Origin: Acidicapsa dinghuensis
GTDB lineage: Bacteria; Acidobacteriota; Terriglobia; Terriglobales; Acidobacteriaceae
DNA: 64,000 bases
Direction of reading: 5' to 3'
Assembly: GCF_025685685.1 (NCBI RefSeq)
Contig: NZ_JAGSYH010000007.1
Span: 298,591-362,590, forward strand
Shown here: positions 27,401 to 34,654 of the stretch, piece by piece
Position numbering within the stretch: the stretch's first letter is position 1
Layout of the letters: the number at the start of each line of letters is the position of its first letter
Program-made: the position numbers and the translations under genes
Notes under the pieces: model-generated
Databases searched by the model: none
Seen by the model: the letters and a program-made list of their open reading frames with translations, nothing else
Told to the model about the DNA's origin: nothing

Positions 27401-28047
27401 CTTCCCAGATACTGCCCGTTAGGGCCAGAGCCCGTCTGGTCCGTGTGCACATTGTCCTTGGCAAAGCGCAGCATCGGACGCGGAGGCGAAAAGTCGTCAA
27501 GGCCTGCTATATGCCATAAGCGCACGCTCGAATCAGTTGTCGGCTCGCGGTCAGGAGCGTAGAAGGTACGATTTTCTGTCGGGTGCTGATAAACACCCAT
27601 CTTCACGTGAAATGCTTTTTCAATGCTCGCTACTGAAGCCCAGACATCGATGACCATTCGATTGGACGTTGTTCGCGTCACCGTCATCCCATTCGCTTGG
27701 GTAAATTGAACTGCGGCATTCAAGTCGGCCTGCGTCGGCCCAAATTCATCCGTGAATTGCTGCACAGAAAGATAGCGATGGTATTGCGGACTCTGCGGAT
27801 CGTTCAAATTGCGCAGTAGATCATTGAGTTCTGTCTGGTTGCGAAGAGGCAGCATGATGGCGAGCTTCAAACGCCGCGTTGCAGGTAGGGCTCGAACCAA
27901 CGGAACTTGCCGCTTAGTGACCACTTCACGCGTGTGACGTGTCATGAGACGCTGTTGAGCGAGAGCATTGGGGCCAAAGAGCAGAGACGTGAAAATACAG
28001 GCTGATGCCAGAATCAGCCACCTATGGAAACAGCTTTTCTTCTCCAT
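24478..28047 (-). CDS. S53 family (pro-kumamolisin) peptidase with Ig-like and duplicated C-terminal domains
   Basis: A 1189-aa exported serine-carboxyl peptidase, expected to be active in acid. ATG 28047 has an AGGGAG ribosome site and starts a signal peptide ending in NALAQ. The propeptide (pro-kumamolisin domain) spans about 30-190. The catalytic triad is visible: Glu and Asp in GEPVADIVQS (about 284), the oxyanion Asp in VASGDSGA (about 357) and Ser in GGTSLSTPRWAG (about 480). The calcium site is in GYDLVTGWGSPNG. Two Ig-like repeats follow (about 570-760). The last 400 residues contain two similar blocks, each with a DLS-x2-(Y/F)NL start and a (L/M)DGGG motif ending in FEFGP or FHFGP. 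It degrades extracellular protein, most likely from plant or microbial matter. Confidence 0.93.
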   Translation of the reverse strand: MEKKSCFHRWLILASACIFTSLLFGPNALAQQRLMTRHTREVVTKRQVPLVRALPATRRLKLAIMLPLRNQTELNDLLRNLNDPQSPQYHRYLSVQQFTDEFGPTQADLNAAVQFTQANGMTVTRTTSNRMVIDVWASVASIEKAFHVKMGVYQHPTENRTFYAPDREPTTDSSVRLWHIAGLDDFSPPRPMLRFAKDNVHTDQTGSGPNGQYLGSDMRAAYYGGTALTGAGQSIGIFGLNFNLSDVENYYSSIGQPFNSGTVITESIDGYDTSCGSCNDGEPVADIVQSLSMAPGANAVIEYEASNDVDTFTQMATENVAKQLSASVGWLPADPASDEPIFMEFAAQGQNLFVASGDSGAYSLPGCTGNCNPVFYPADDPYITAVGGTHITTNGSGGSWQSEISWGGTNPVLACANPTGGSSGGYSTNGFSLPAYQQLPGAVNSTNQASKTLRNIPDIAAEADCDNWWCAGGTCQGGIGGTSLSTPRWAGFMALVNEQAANKNAPPVGFLNPTVYGIGTSASYDSQFHDISSGSNDNGLGQEYFAVTGYDLVTGWGSPNGQTLINMLTPASTAPYFALSATPSTLTVAPGATGATGTIQLTSGNGFNGTVNLTANILGAPSGVTATLSPTAISGSQSSILTVSLTGSGPGGDLVLVVTGTSADGVATQPAYVKLALPTFSLSASPSAIYINQDGTANATLSVAGQNGFDGKVTFSPVTGLPSGVSALLHRDKSASTSTLELAARATTPTGPAVPLTLTGTSGDIVQSASSVTLTVSAGIGTNGSGRPIDLSSAYNLNAIYKDGTTITTGGLDGGGSAYSANVLTRDRVLNGVQFHFGPSDKPDAVGTTGQTINTPAGNFSTLQLLGTGFDGNQAAQAITVTYMDGTTAEFTQSFSDWFSPSFNTNESFAVVMPYRNLADGTKDNRPFNLYGYVFVLDSHKAVKSFTLPDDPNVVVLAATLTTTSLKDQARLDLSRKFNLAGVYSNGVTFPATGGMDGGGDGCTLPDGCADAYSSQQLGLSTNTIPSLTEKGIQFEFGPVNTVDCTTACLLNEIDLGASPGTTVHIPFDKQQPYETMTLLGTGANGSHTGTVTVHYVNGPSETFNQTFSDWCSYGANANESVAVGGIERINSDGTLSGASCNLYAYTYALDPHRKIESVTLTNTDQTSDSFVLAITLQPGDERRGWQLR

Positions 28048-28449
28048 CGGGATCTCCCTTCGATCATCTTCAGTTTGGGAACAAGGTGTCACGTTCGAGT
28101 CAGAAAGGTGGGCAGTAAGAGTTCGGCGGTTCTACTAAATAAGGGCCCTGTTTCCTGAAGCTGGACTGCGCATGGCAAAGTTTGAGTTTGTTGAGATGCC
28201 GCGTAGTTGGCGGCACTCGCTCTGGCGCGATGCCGCGGAAGGCCGGGGATATTCCTTTAGAAAGTGGGTACAGCTCATTCTTTGCACAGGGGAGTGTGCC
28301 TTCCGTGACTCAAAGAGGCTGGTCTGCAAAGCAAGCAACAGACAGGACGGTACCGGCTCCACAATGGAATCGATCCCATCCCGCCAGAACAGTAGCGGCG
28401 CACAAACGAGATTGTCAAATAAATTTAACTGCGCGGAAGAAGATGTGTC
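28048..28449. other. Intergenic region upstream of the S53 peptidase
   Basis: About 400 bases between the ADOP permease stop and the S53 start, both on the minus strand. It contains open frames on both strands but none with a recognisable protein or good ribosome site. It probably holds the peptidase promoter and a 5' leader. No clear hairpin or repeat was found. Confidence 0.5.
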
Positions 28450-31002
28450 TCATTCAATACGCAAAGCTTGCACCGGATCGATAGACGCCGCGCGGCGCGC
28501 CGGAATGATGCTGGCAATGGCAGCCGCAAGCACCAGCACTCCAATAGCTACGCTCATGACCGGCACATTGACACTGGTGATGTCATAAAGCTGCGACTTG
28601 ATGTATCTCACACAGAAGATTGCCACCGGAATGCCGATAGCAAGACCAATTACTGCCTGCAGCATCGCACCACGCATCACCATTCCAATAACGCGGCCGC
28701 GCGCCGCTCCCAGCGCCATGCGGATGCCGATCTCCGGCGTACGGCGAACGACGGTGTAAGCCGTGACACCGTAAAGCCCGATAGCCGCCAGAAGAAGCGC
28801 CAGCAAACCGAAGAGAGACGTAAGCCGCGCAATGAGCCGCTCCTCAGTAAAGCGGTCGTCAATCTGCTGCTGGAATGTCTGGAACTTCACAATTGTCAGA
28901 TTAGGATTGATGCTCGCCAGAGTAGCGCCCACGATCTTTTCAAATCCGGGAATCGGGCGGTTGGTCTGGATAACCAGAGCTCCGGCATACATGGATTGGT
29001 CTTCGTCGAGATGGTAGGTGGTGTCGTTTGCGCTGCCGGCGCGCTGCGTAAGCGGCAGAAAGTACATCGCGTGATTCTTCCAGTACACGCTCGTGTACGT
29101 GGTGTCTTCTACGACACCGACAATCTCATGCGCTCCATCCAACCCGGCCTGGCCCGGACCGGAGAAACCAAAGCGATGACCGATGGGGTTCTTACCGCTA
29201 AAGAATTGCTTAACAAATTCCTGATTGACGACGGCGACAGGCGGCGCATTCATCGTGTCCTGCAACGTAAAGCCACGCCCCATGACAACGTGAGTGCCGA
29301 CAGAGTCAAAGTACTCCGGGGTACCTTTCACCCAGGATGCACCCTTGTTCAGATCCGGCTGCCCTTGAATCTTTACGCCAGATCCCCAATTGTTCGCTTC
29401 CATCGGTGTGTAAGTTGCAAGGCCGACTTTCACAACACCGGGAATGGCGTGGAAGCTGTCTACGATCGTCTGGTAGAGAGGCTCAACCTCTGTATTCTTG
29501 TAACCGGCCGCTTGCGGATTGATATGGGCGATGTAGCGGTTCGTTGCATCCAGCTTCATGTCCACGTTCTCAGCCTTGTTGAGGCTCTGCGCAAAGAGTC
29601 CCGCTGCAACGAGCAACACCAGCGAGAGCGCTGCCTGCAGAACAACAAGTGCACGCTGCAGAAAGGATGCTCCTTGTGCAGTGGTACGCGCATTCGAGCG
29701 CAGTGCTTCAGCAGGCTGCGTACGCGCCGCCATCAGCGCTGGTGCAAGGCCAAAGAGAACGCCCGTAACCAGCGAAAGCGCAAAGGCAAAGCCGATAACC
29801 AGCGGCGAAGGCGAAGCCGTAACTGGCATGTTTTGCTGATTAGGAAAGGCCAGAGCCAGCAGCGCATGCGCTCCAAGATAGGAAATAGCGAGGCCAAGCA
29901 ATCCGCCCGTGCACGAGAGCAGAACACTTTCCGTAAGAAGCTGTCGCACAATCCGGCTGCGTTGCGCACCAAGCGCCGAGCGGATGCAAAGCTCCGCGCG
30001 GCGGCTCATGCCACGCACCAGCAGCAGGTTGGCGATATTCGCGCATGCCACCAGAAGCACCAGCGCGGCAATCCATTGCAGCAGCTTCAGATGGTCCTTG
30101 TAATCGTCCTGCATATTCTGGATGCCACCCCCGCCCGGAGTGAGCACCACGTGCGTGCGGGGAAGAACCTCTTTGGCGCGCTTGTCGGTAAATGTCTTGA
30201 GCGGCGCAAACTCCTGCTTCAGCAGCGTACTGGCCTTGGCCTGGAGAGTCGGTAGAGAAGTCCCAGGCTTAACGCGGCCGATGATATAGGCCCACTGAAG
30301 GTCAGGATCGTTGAAATACGGCGCGCCGATGACTTGATCCATCGAATTCATGGGGAGGTAGTACTTCGGCGGATTGGTATCGATGCGATCCCCGTAAAAC
30401 CCCTTCGGCGCGATGCCAACGATCGTAGCCGCTTTGGTATTGATGTAAAACGCGCTTCCCACCACGCTCGGATCGCCCGCAAAATCCTGCTGCCACGCGT
30501 CATAGCTCATCACCGCCGTGACCGGTGCGCCTTTCTGATCGTCGGCATCCACCAATAGCCGGCCCGCCGCCGGCGAAAGACCAAAGACCCGGAAGTAGTT
30601 TCCAGAGACGAAGGTCCCCATGACAGATTTCGCTAAAGTCTGGGCTCCGGCGCGGCGAACCGTAACAGGCCGCCATGCGTAGCCGGACTCCATCGCAGCC
30701 AGCTCTTCAAACTCGGGCAGGTTCTTCTTGAACATGTAGTAGGTGTCTGTCGCAAAGAGCGAGTAGTCCCCGTTGTCGTTCCAGCCGCCGTTGACGCAGC
30801 AATCATCCTGATCGCCGATGCGGACAAGAGTCTTCGGATCAGTTACCGGCAGGTTGTGGAGCATGATCGCATTGACCAGCGTGAAGATGGCCGAGTTAGC
30901 GCCGATCCCCAGCGCAAGCGTAAGCAGCACCGTAACGGTGAACCCCGGCGTCTTACGCAATTGGCGAAATGCATAATTCAGATCCTGCAGCAGTACTCTC
31001 AT
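28450..31002 (-). CDS. ADOP-family (MacB/FtsX-like) ABC transporter permease
   Basis: An 850-aa permease of the kind abundant in Acidobacteria. It opens with LNYAFRQLRKTPGFTVTVLLTLALGIGANSAIFTLVNAIML, the first transmembrane segment, then a large periplasmic MacB-type domain (about 50-270). A helix pair with ARRAELCIRSALGAQRSRIVRQLLTES follows, then a second periplasmic domain, and the C-terminal FtsX helices with RRTPEIGIRMALGAARGRVIGMVM. So two FtsX units are fused. No ATPase gene is adjacent, so any partner is encoded elsewhere. The substrate is unknown; lipoproteins, peptides and macrolide-like compounds are candidates by family. The long open frame on the opposite strand is a codon-bias shadow. 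Confidence 0.9.
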   Translation of the reverse strand: MRVLLQDLNYAFRQLRKTPGFTVTVLLTLALGIGANSAIFTLVNAIMLHNLPVTDPKTLVRIGDQDDCCVNGGWNDNGDYSLFATDTYYMFKKNLPEFEELAAMESGYAWRPVTVRRAGAQTLAKSVMGTFVSGNYFRVFGLSPAAGRLLVDADDQKGAPVTAVMSYDAWQQDFAGDPSVVGSAFYINTKAATIVGIAPKGFYGDRIDTNPPKYYLPMNSMDQVIGAPYFNDPDLQWAYIIGRVKPGTSLPTLQAKASTLLKQEFAPLKTFTDKRAKEVLPRTHVVLTPGGGGIQNMQDDYKDHLKLLQWIAALVLLVACANIANLLLVRGMSRRAELCIRSALGAQRSRIVRQLLTESVLLSCTGGLLGLAISYLGAHALLALAFPNQQNMPVTASPSPLVIGFAFALSLVTGVLFGLAPALMAARTQPAEALRSNARTTAQGASFLQRALVVLQAALSLVLLVAAGLFAQSLNKAENVDMKLDATNRYIAHINPQAAGYKNTEVEPLYQTIVDSFHAIPGVVKVGLATYTPMEANNWGSGVKIQGQPDLNKGASWVKGTPEYFDSVGTHVVMGRGFTLQDTMNAPPVAVVNQEFVKQFFSGKNPIGHRFGFSGPGQAGLDGAHEIVGVVEDTTYTSVYWKNHAMYFLPLTQRAGSANDTTYHLDEDQSMYAGALVIQTNRPIPGFEKIVGATLASINPNLTIVKFQTFQQQIDDRFTEERLIARLTSLFGLLALLLAAIGLYGVTAYTVVRRTPEIGIRMALGAARGRVIGMVMRGAMLQAVIGLAIGIPVAIFCVRYIKSQLYDITSVNVPVMSVAIGVLVLAAAIASIIPARRAASIDPVQALRIE

Positions 31003-31193
31003 CGCTTAACCTCATACACACACATCAACGTGCATATACGGAAAGCATGTCGAGTACCACGAGAATTCTGCATTAGCTGCCTGTAACGAAACAGCTTAGC
31101 AATCTCAAGATCACACACCTGCGTTCACAACCGAGCAAGAGGCGTCCAAATTCGGACACTTTCCTGCCGTGCTTTGCTCTTGTCTTTCTTGCT

Positions 31194-31215
31194 GTCATCC
31201 GCGAAGGGGATCTGT
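31194..31215 (+). repeat. Dispersed intergenic repeat, degenerate copy
   Basis: GTCATCC followed by GCGAAGGGGATCTG: the CTGA core seen in the other copies (51-75, 22731-22762, 33206-33231) is lost and a G is added. It sits just past the end of the unknown gene at 31243 and looks like a decaying copy. Confidence 0.45.
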
Positions 31216-31242
31216 TTTTTCTCAATCGCTCAAAGCTTCCGC

Positions 31243-31731
31243 TCAAAACTCCTCTGCCTCCAGGCTTTGAAGCGTTTCGCTTGGGTTCAGCATAAATTTC
31301 ATAGCGCGCGATTTCCTTATCGCTGTTTCAACTTCGTTGTACTCCGGAATGATCACCTCGTAAGCTTTCGTCCACGCGAGACAATCCAACGATGTTGCCC
31401 ACCGGCAAGCGCGAAAGACAAACTCCTTCGAGTATTTTGAGAGATCGATTCTGATCTCGATCTGCTCAACCTCTCGTTTCTCTTCACTGCGATAAACCAC
31501 TAGAATCGCATGGCCTCTTTCATCACCCCAAATGCGCATTTCTTTTGACCACGAAGATACCTCCGGCAATATTGTGTCGATTTCTTCTTCGAAGCCCTTC
31601 GCAGGCTGATGACACGACCACCAGGGACTATCCTCCGCAACATCCATCTCCAACTGCGCAGGCACTTCCTCGAATCTCTCCACAAGAGATTCCCTGGGAA
31701 CGAGATAAAGAGAGAATTGCCAGATCGCCAT
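31243..31731 (-). CDS. Uncharacterised small cytosolic protein
   Basis: A 162-aa acidic, tryptophan-rich protein without signal peptide, membrane segment or known motif. It starts with WQFSLYLVPRESL and includes WWSCHQPAKGFEEEID, IWGDERGHAILVVY and a long polar C-terminus. Its GC content is lower than that of the surrounding genes. The ATG at 31731 has no strong ribosome site and the gene stands alone, with short gaps to both sides. I do not recognise a family. The size, acidity and isolation recall orphan immunity proteins, but no toxin is nearby and this is only a guess. Confidence 0.55.
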   Translation of the reverse strand: MAIWQFSLYLVPRESLVERFEEVPAQLEMDVAEDSPWWSCHQPAKGFEEEIDTILPEVSSWSKEMRIWGDERGHAILVVYRSEEKREVEQIEIRIDLSKYSKEFVFRACRWATSLDCLAWTKAYEVIIPEYNEVETAIRKSRAMKFMLNPSETLQSLEAEEF

Positions 31732-31792
31732 CAGACTCCGTTTTGCTTGGATTCGAACATCACATCAGTTCCAATCGTCGACAATCTCAGCC

Positions 31793-33106
31793 TTACTTCG
31801 CCTCCGGCCCCTTATAAACCACCCCAGCCTTCATCACAAACTTCACATCCTGGAACAGCTTCACATCCTGCAGCGGGTCGCCATCCACAGCAATGATGTC
31901 CGCCCACTTCCCCGCATCCAGCGATCCAGCCTTATCTGTAATCCCCAGCAGCTCCGCTGCATTCACGGTCCCCGACTGAATCGCCGCCAGCGGAGTCATG
32001 TGAATATCGCGCACATACACCTCCAGCTCATGCCCGTTCAATCCATGCGGATACACCGCCGCATCCGTGCCCAGCGCAATATGCACTCCCGACTCATACG
32101 CATGGCGGATATTCTTCTTCGCCACCGCGCTCACATCGCGCATCTTCTGCGCATAAAACGGCGGCAGCTTGCCATACTCCAACTGCCAGTCTTCGAGATA
32201 CAGCGTCGGCACCAGCCACGTCCCATGCTTCTTCATCTCCGCAATCCCTGCGTCATCGATATAGCTACCATGCTCGATCGAATCAATCCCCGCCTCGCTC
32301 GCCCACAAAATGCCCTGCGCGCCATGCGCATGCGCCGCCACCTTGCGGCCAAGCCGGTGCGCATCAGCCACAATTGCCTTCAACTCTTCCAGCGTGTATT
32401 GCGAAGCCTGCGGATCGTCACCCTTCGACAACACACCACCCGTCGCGCACACCTTGATCACATCCGCCCCATACTTGATGTTCTGCCGCACCTTCTGCTG
32501 TACCGCCGCAATCCCATCCGCCACACCGTCGCCGACAATGTGGTACTGAAACGGCAGCAGATTGTCATCGCAGTGACCGCCTGTAATACCCAGCGCAGGC
32601 CCGCTCACCAGCATGTGCGGCCCTGGCACTTGGCCTGCATCAATCGCATCACGCAGATCCACGTCCACATAATCATCCGCGCCCACATTGCGTATCGTCG
32701 TAAAGCCGGCCAGCAGCGTCTTCCTGGCATTCACCACACCATTGATCCCCTGCTTGCCATCCGTACCCGTCAGCTCTTTGTACGGATCGAACTCCGTGTT
32801 CATAGTGATGTGCGTATGCGCATCAATCAACCCCGGCGTTACCGTCATCGATCCAAGATCGACCACCTTGTCGCCCGCCTGTGACTGCACACTCGAAGTC
32901 GCGCCGATAGACACGATCCGGTCGCCCTGCACCACAATCGTCTGCGCATCCAGCGTCTTGCCCGTATGCACATCCAGCAGATGCCCGGCACGCACCAGAG
33001 TGCGTCCCGCAGCCGCCTCCTGCGCCAGACTCATCGTTGTGATGGAAGAAAAAGAAACCGCCGAAACCACCAGCACAGAAGCAAAGGACAGACCGCGAAC
33101 ACGCAT
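31793..33106 (-). CDS. Exported amidohydrolase (imidazolonepropionase/Xaa-Pro dipeptidase-like)
   Basis: A 437-aa metal-dependent hydrolase of the amidohydrolase superfamily. From ATG 33106 (GAGGAG, 8-base spacing) a signal peptide ends about SLAQEA. Metal ligands: HxH in DAHTHITMN, AHAHGAQG, IEHGSYIDD and the Asp in LGTDAAVYPHG. The closest relatives by pattern are amidohydrolases annotated as Xaa-Pro dipeptidase or imidazolonepropionase-like; the true substrate is probably a cyclic amide, aryl ester or dipeptide, and it acts in the periplasm. It is a separate unit, with a dispersed repeat upstream. Confidence 0.9.
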   Translation of the reverse strand: MRVRGLSFASVLVVSAVSFSSITTMSLAQEAAAGRTLVRAGHLLDVHTGKTLDAQTIVVQGDRIVSIGATSSVQSQAGDKVVDLGSMTVTPGLIDAHTHITMNTEFDPYKELTGTDGKQGINGVVNARKTLLAGFTTIRNVGADDYVDVDLRDAIDAGQVPGPHMLVSGPALGITGGHCDDNLLPFQYHIVGDGVADGIAAVQQKVRQNIKYGADVIKVCATGGVLSKGDDPQASQYTLEELKAIVADAHRLGRKVAAHAHGAQGILWASEAGIDSIEHGSYIDDAGIAEMKKHGTWLVPTLYLEDWQLEYGKLPPFYAQKMRDVSAVAKKNIRHAYESGVHIALGTDAAVYPHGLNGHELEVYVRDIHMTPLAAIQSGTVNAAELLGITDKAGSLDAGKWADIIAVDGDPLQDVKLFQDVKFVMKAGVVYKGPEAK

Positions 33107-33205
33107 CGCATCAACTCCTCGGGCCCTCAGGCAAAAAGTTGTAAACCGATGCAAGAGAGTGTAGCAAGGGCCGCAAATATTCCCTAGCCATATCGCCTCT
33201 CACTT

Positions 33206-33231
33206 GTCATCCTGAGCGAAGGATCTGCTTT
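33206..33231 (+). repeat. Dispersed intergenic repeat, copy 3
   Basis: GTCATCCTGAGCGAAGGATC followed by TGCTTT. Same family as 51-75 and 22731-22762 but without the AAAGC insertion. It lies between the amidohydrolase and the alpha/beta hydrolase genes. Confidence 0.6.
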
Positions 33232-33322
33232 CGGAATCTGCTTGTCTGCAAGCTCAGAGGTCTTGCTTGAGACTGGTGTCTACGACTAGGCTATGACGCA
33301 CCCTCCATCGAGACTGAGCGGC

Positions 33323-34333
33323 TTACTGCATCTTAGCCAGAAACGTATTCATCTCCCGAATTACATCCGCCTCATTCGACTCGAAGATAAAGTGATCTGC
33401 ATGCGGAATGCGCACCACTCGCGCAGTCGGATTGCCCGCTTCAAACGCATTCACCTGCGCCCCTACAATCGCCAGGTCATCTGCTTCAGCCTTCGCCTTC
33501 GCGGCCGCATCCAGGTCCTTCATCGGCCCCAGATTATGTGGCACCGCAAAGATCGCCAGCGCCGGACACTTCACTCCGGTGAACTGCTCCACGCCGCGCA
33601 GCACCGCTGACCCATACTCCACATCCGGCGAATCCGGCGGCGCTGGCTGGTCCTTCACAGTTTCCAGGTGCTTCTGCTGCGCCTCAAAGTCTTTCTGCAA
33701 CCGCGGCAGCGTCACCTCCAGCATCTCCTTCACCATCTCCTTACGTTCCTGCGTCGACTGCGGCCCTGTAAGCTGCCACAACTCATGCCGCGCCATCGCC
33801 ATGTCCATAATCGGGTCGGGATTCTCTGCCTTCGGGTCGTAATACGCATACGGATAGCCGGCATCCAGGTACACCAGCCCTGCTACACGCTCCGGAAAAC
33901 GCGTCCCGATCGAGCTCAGTTCTTCTCCCGCAATCGAGTGCCCCACCAGCACCGGCTTCTCGATCTTCAGCTGATCCATTACCGTCAGCACATCGTCCGC
34001 CAGCCGCGTGGCCGAGTAGTTGTTGCTATCCGGCTTCGGACCATCCGATTTGCCATACCCTCTGCGCGAAATTCCATACACATGGTGCGCACTCGTAAAC
34101 TTCAGCGCGAACGTATCAAACACATGCGCATCGCTTCCCAACCCGGCCAGAAAGATCAGCGGAGACCCGGTCCCACCCCAATCAAGAACCTCCAGCTTCA
34201 CCCCCGGCTCAACCGTGACGAACTGCACGGTATGCGATGAAGTATCCGCCGGCTTCGGAGCCGCTGCCTGCCCATGCGCCTCCACCACTGCCATCAGCCC
34301 AACAGCCACCAGCTCGGTCCAGCGAAGTTTCAT
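33323..34333 (-). CDS. Exported alpha/beta hydrolase
   Basis: A 336-aa protein with an N-terminal signal peptide ending about VEAHGQAA. The alpha/beta-hydrolase fold is shown by LIFLAGLGSDAHVFDTF (oxyanion region), YGISRRGYGKSD, the nucleophile elbow VGHSIAGEEL (Ser within G-H-S-I-A-G) and the C-terminal catalytic His in IPHADHFIFES. The acid is probably the Asp near the central strand. It likely cleaves an ester, lactone or peroxy compound in the periplasm; the substrate is unknown. It is the last gene before the 21-bp repeat array and may share orientation but no obvious operon with GH92. Confidence 0.88.
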   Translation of the reverse strand: MKLRWTELVAVGLMAVVEAHGQAAAPKPADTSSHTVQFVTVEPGVKLEVLDWGGTGSPLIFLAGLGSDAHVFDTFALKFTSAHHVYGISRRGYGKSDGPKPDSNNYSATRLADDVLTVMDQLKIEKPVLVGHSIAGEELSSIGTRFPERVAGLVYLDAGYPYAYYDPKAENPDPIMDMAMARHELWQLTGPQSTQERKEMVKEMLEVTLPRLQKDFEAQQKHLETVKDQPAPPDSPDVEYGSAVLRGVEQFTGVKCPALAIFAVPHNLGPMKDLDAAAKAKAEADDLAIVGAQVNAFEAGNPTARVVRIPHADHFIFESNEADVIREMNTFLAKMQ

Positions 34334-34502
34334 TTCTGCCCCTTACCTCCGATCACCCTATGTAGCAAACGATATAGCGCGCCGTCAAGGAGTACCTCCG
34401 TAGCTCACCTTGCAATTCGCGAATAGTTCTTTTCAGACCGAGGAGAGGGGTAACCGCATATCTATCGGCAAGAGTGCGCGCATGGCAAACCTGTTGCACA
34501 CC

Positions 34503-34628
34503 GATTGCGCATCGTCATGCACGGATTGCCACTTGTCGCGCAGCGATTGCGCATTGCACCACGCCGATTGCGCATCGTCGGACAAATATTGCGCATCCTC
34601 ACGCAAACATTGCGCAGTGAAACCCGCC
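34503..34628. repeat. Six-copy 21-bp tandem repeat array
   Basis: Six units in exact 21-base register start at 34503, 34524, 34545, 34566, 34587 and 34608. The consensus begins GATTGCGCATCGTC and the last bases vary; TTGCGCA is kept in five units (TTGCCAC in the second). On the minus strand a 67-codon frame (ATG 34636 to 34433) runs through it and reads as six heptads of the form x-(A/W)-Q-x-x-x-x. The region lies between the GH92 stop and the alpha/beta hydrolase start. Whether it is a gene, a protein-binding array or a decaying minisatellite is open. The rest of 34334-34654 shows nothing else. Confidence 0.8.
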
Positions 34629-34654
34629 CCTAACATTTCACGAGCAGCAATCCT

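Noticed and set aside
28468..30255. A 595-codon plus-strand open frame opposite the ADOP permease
   Set aside because: It is a shadow of the permease gene. The translation is compositionally odd and contains no known domain.
34503..34628. CRISPR array
   Set aside because: Units are contiguous 21-mers without spacers and no cas gene is near.
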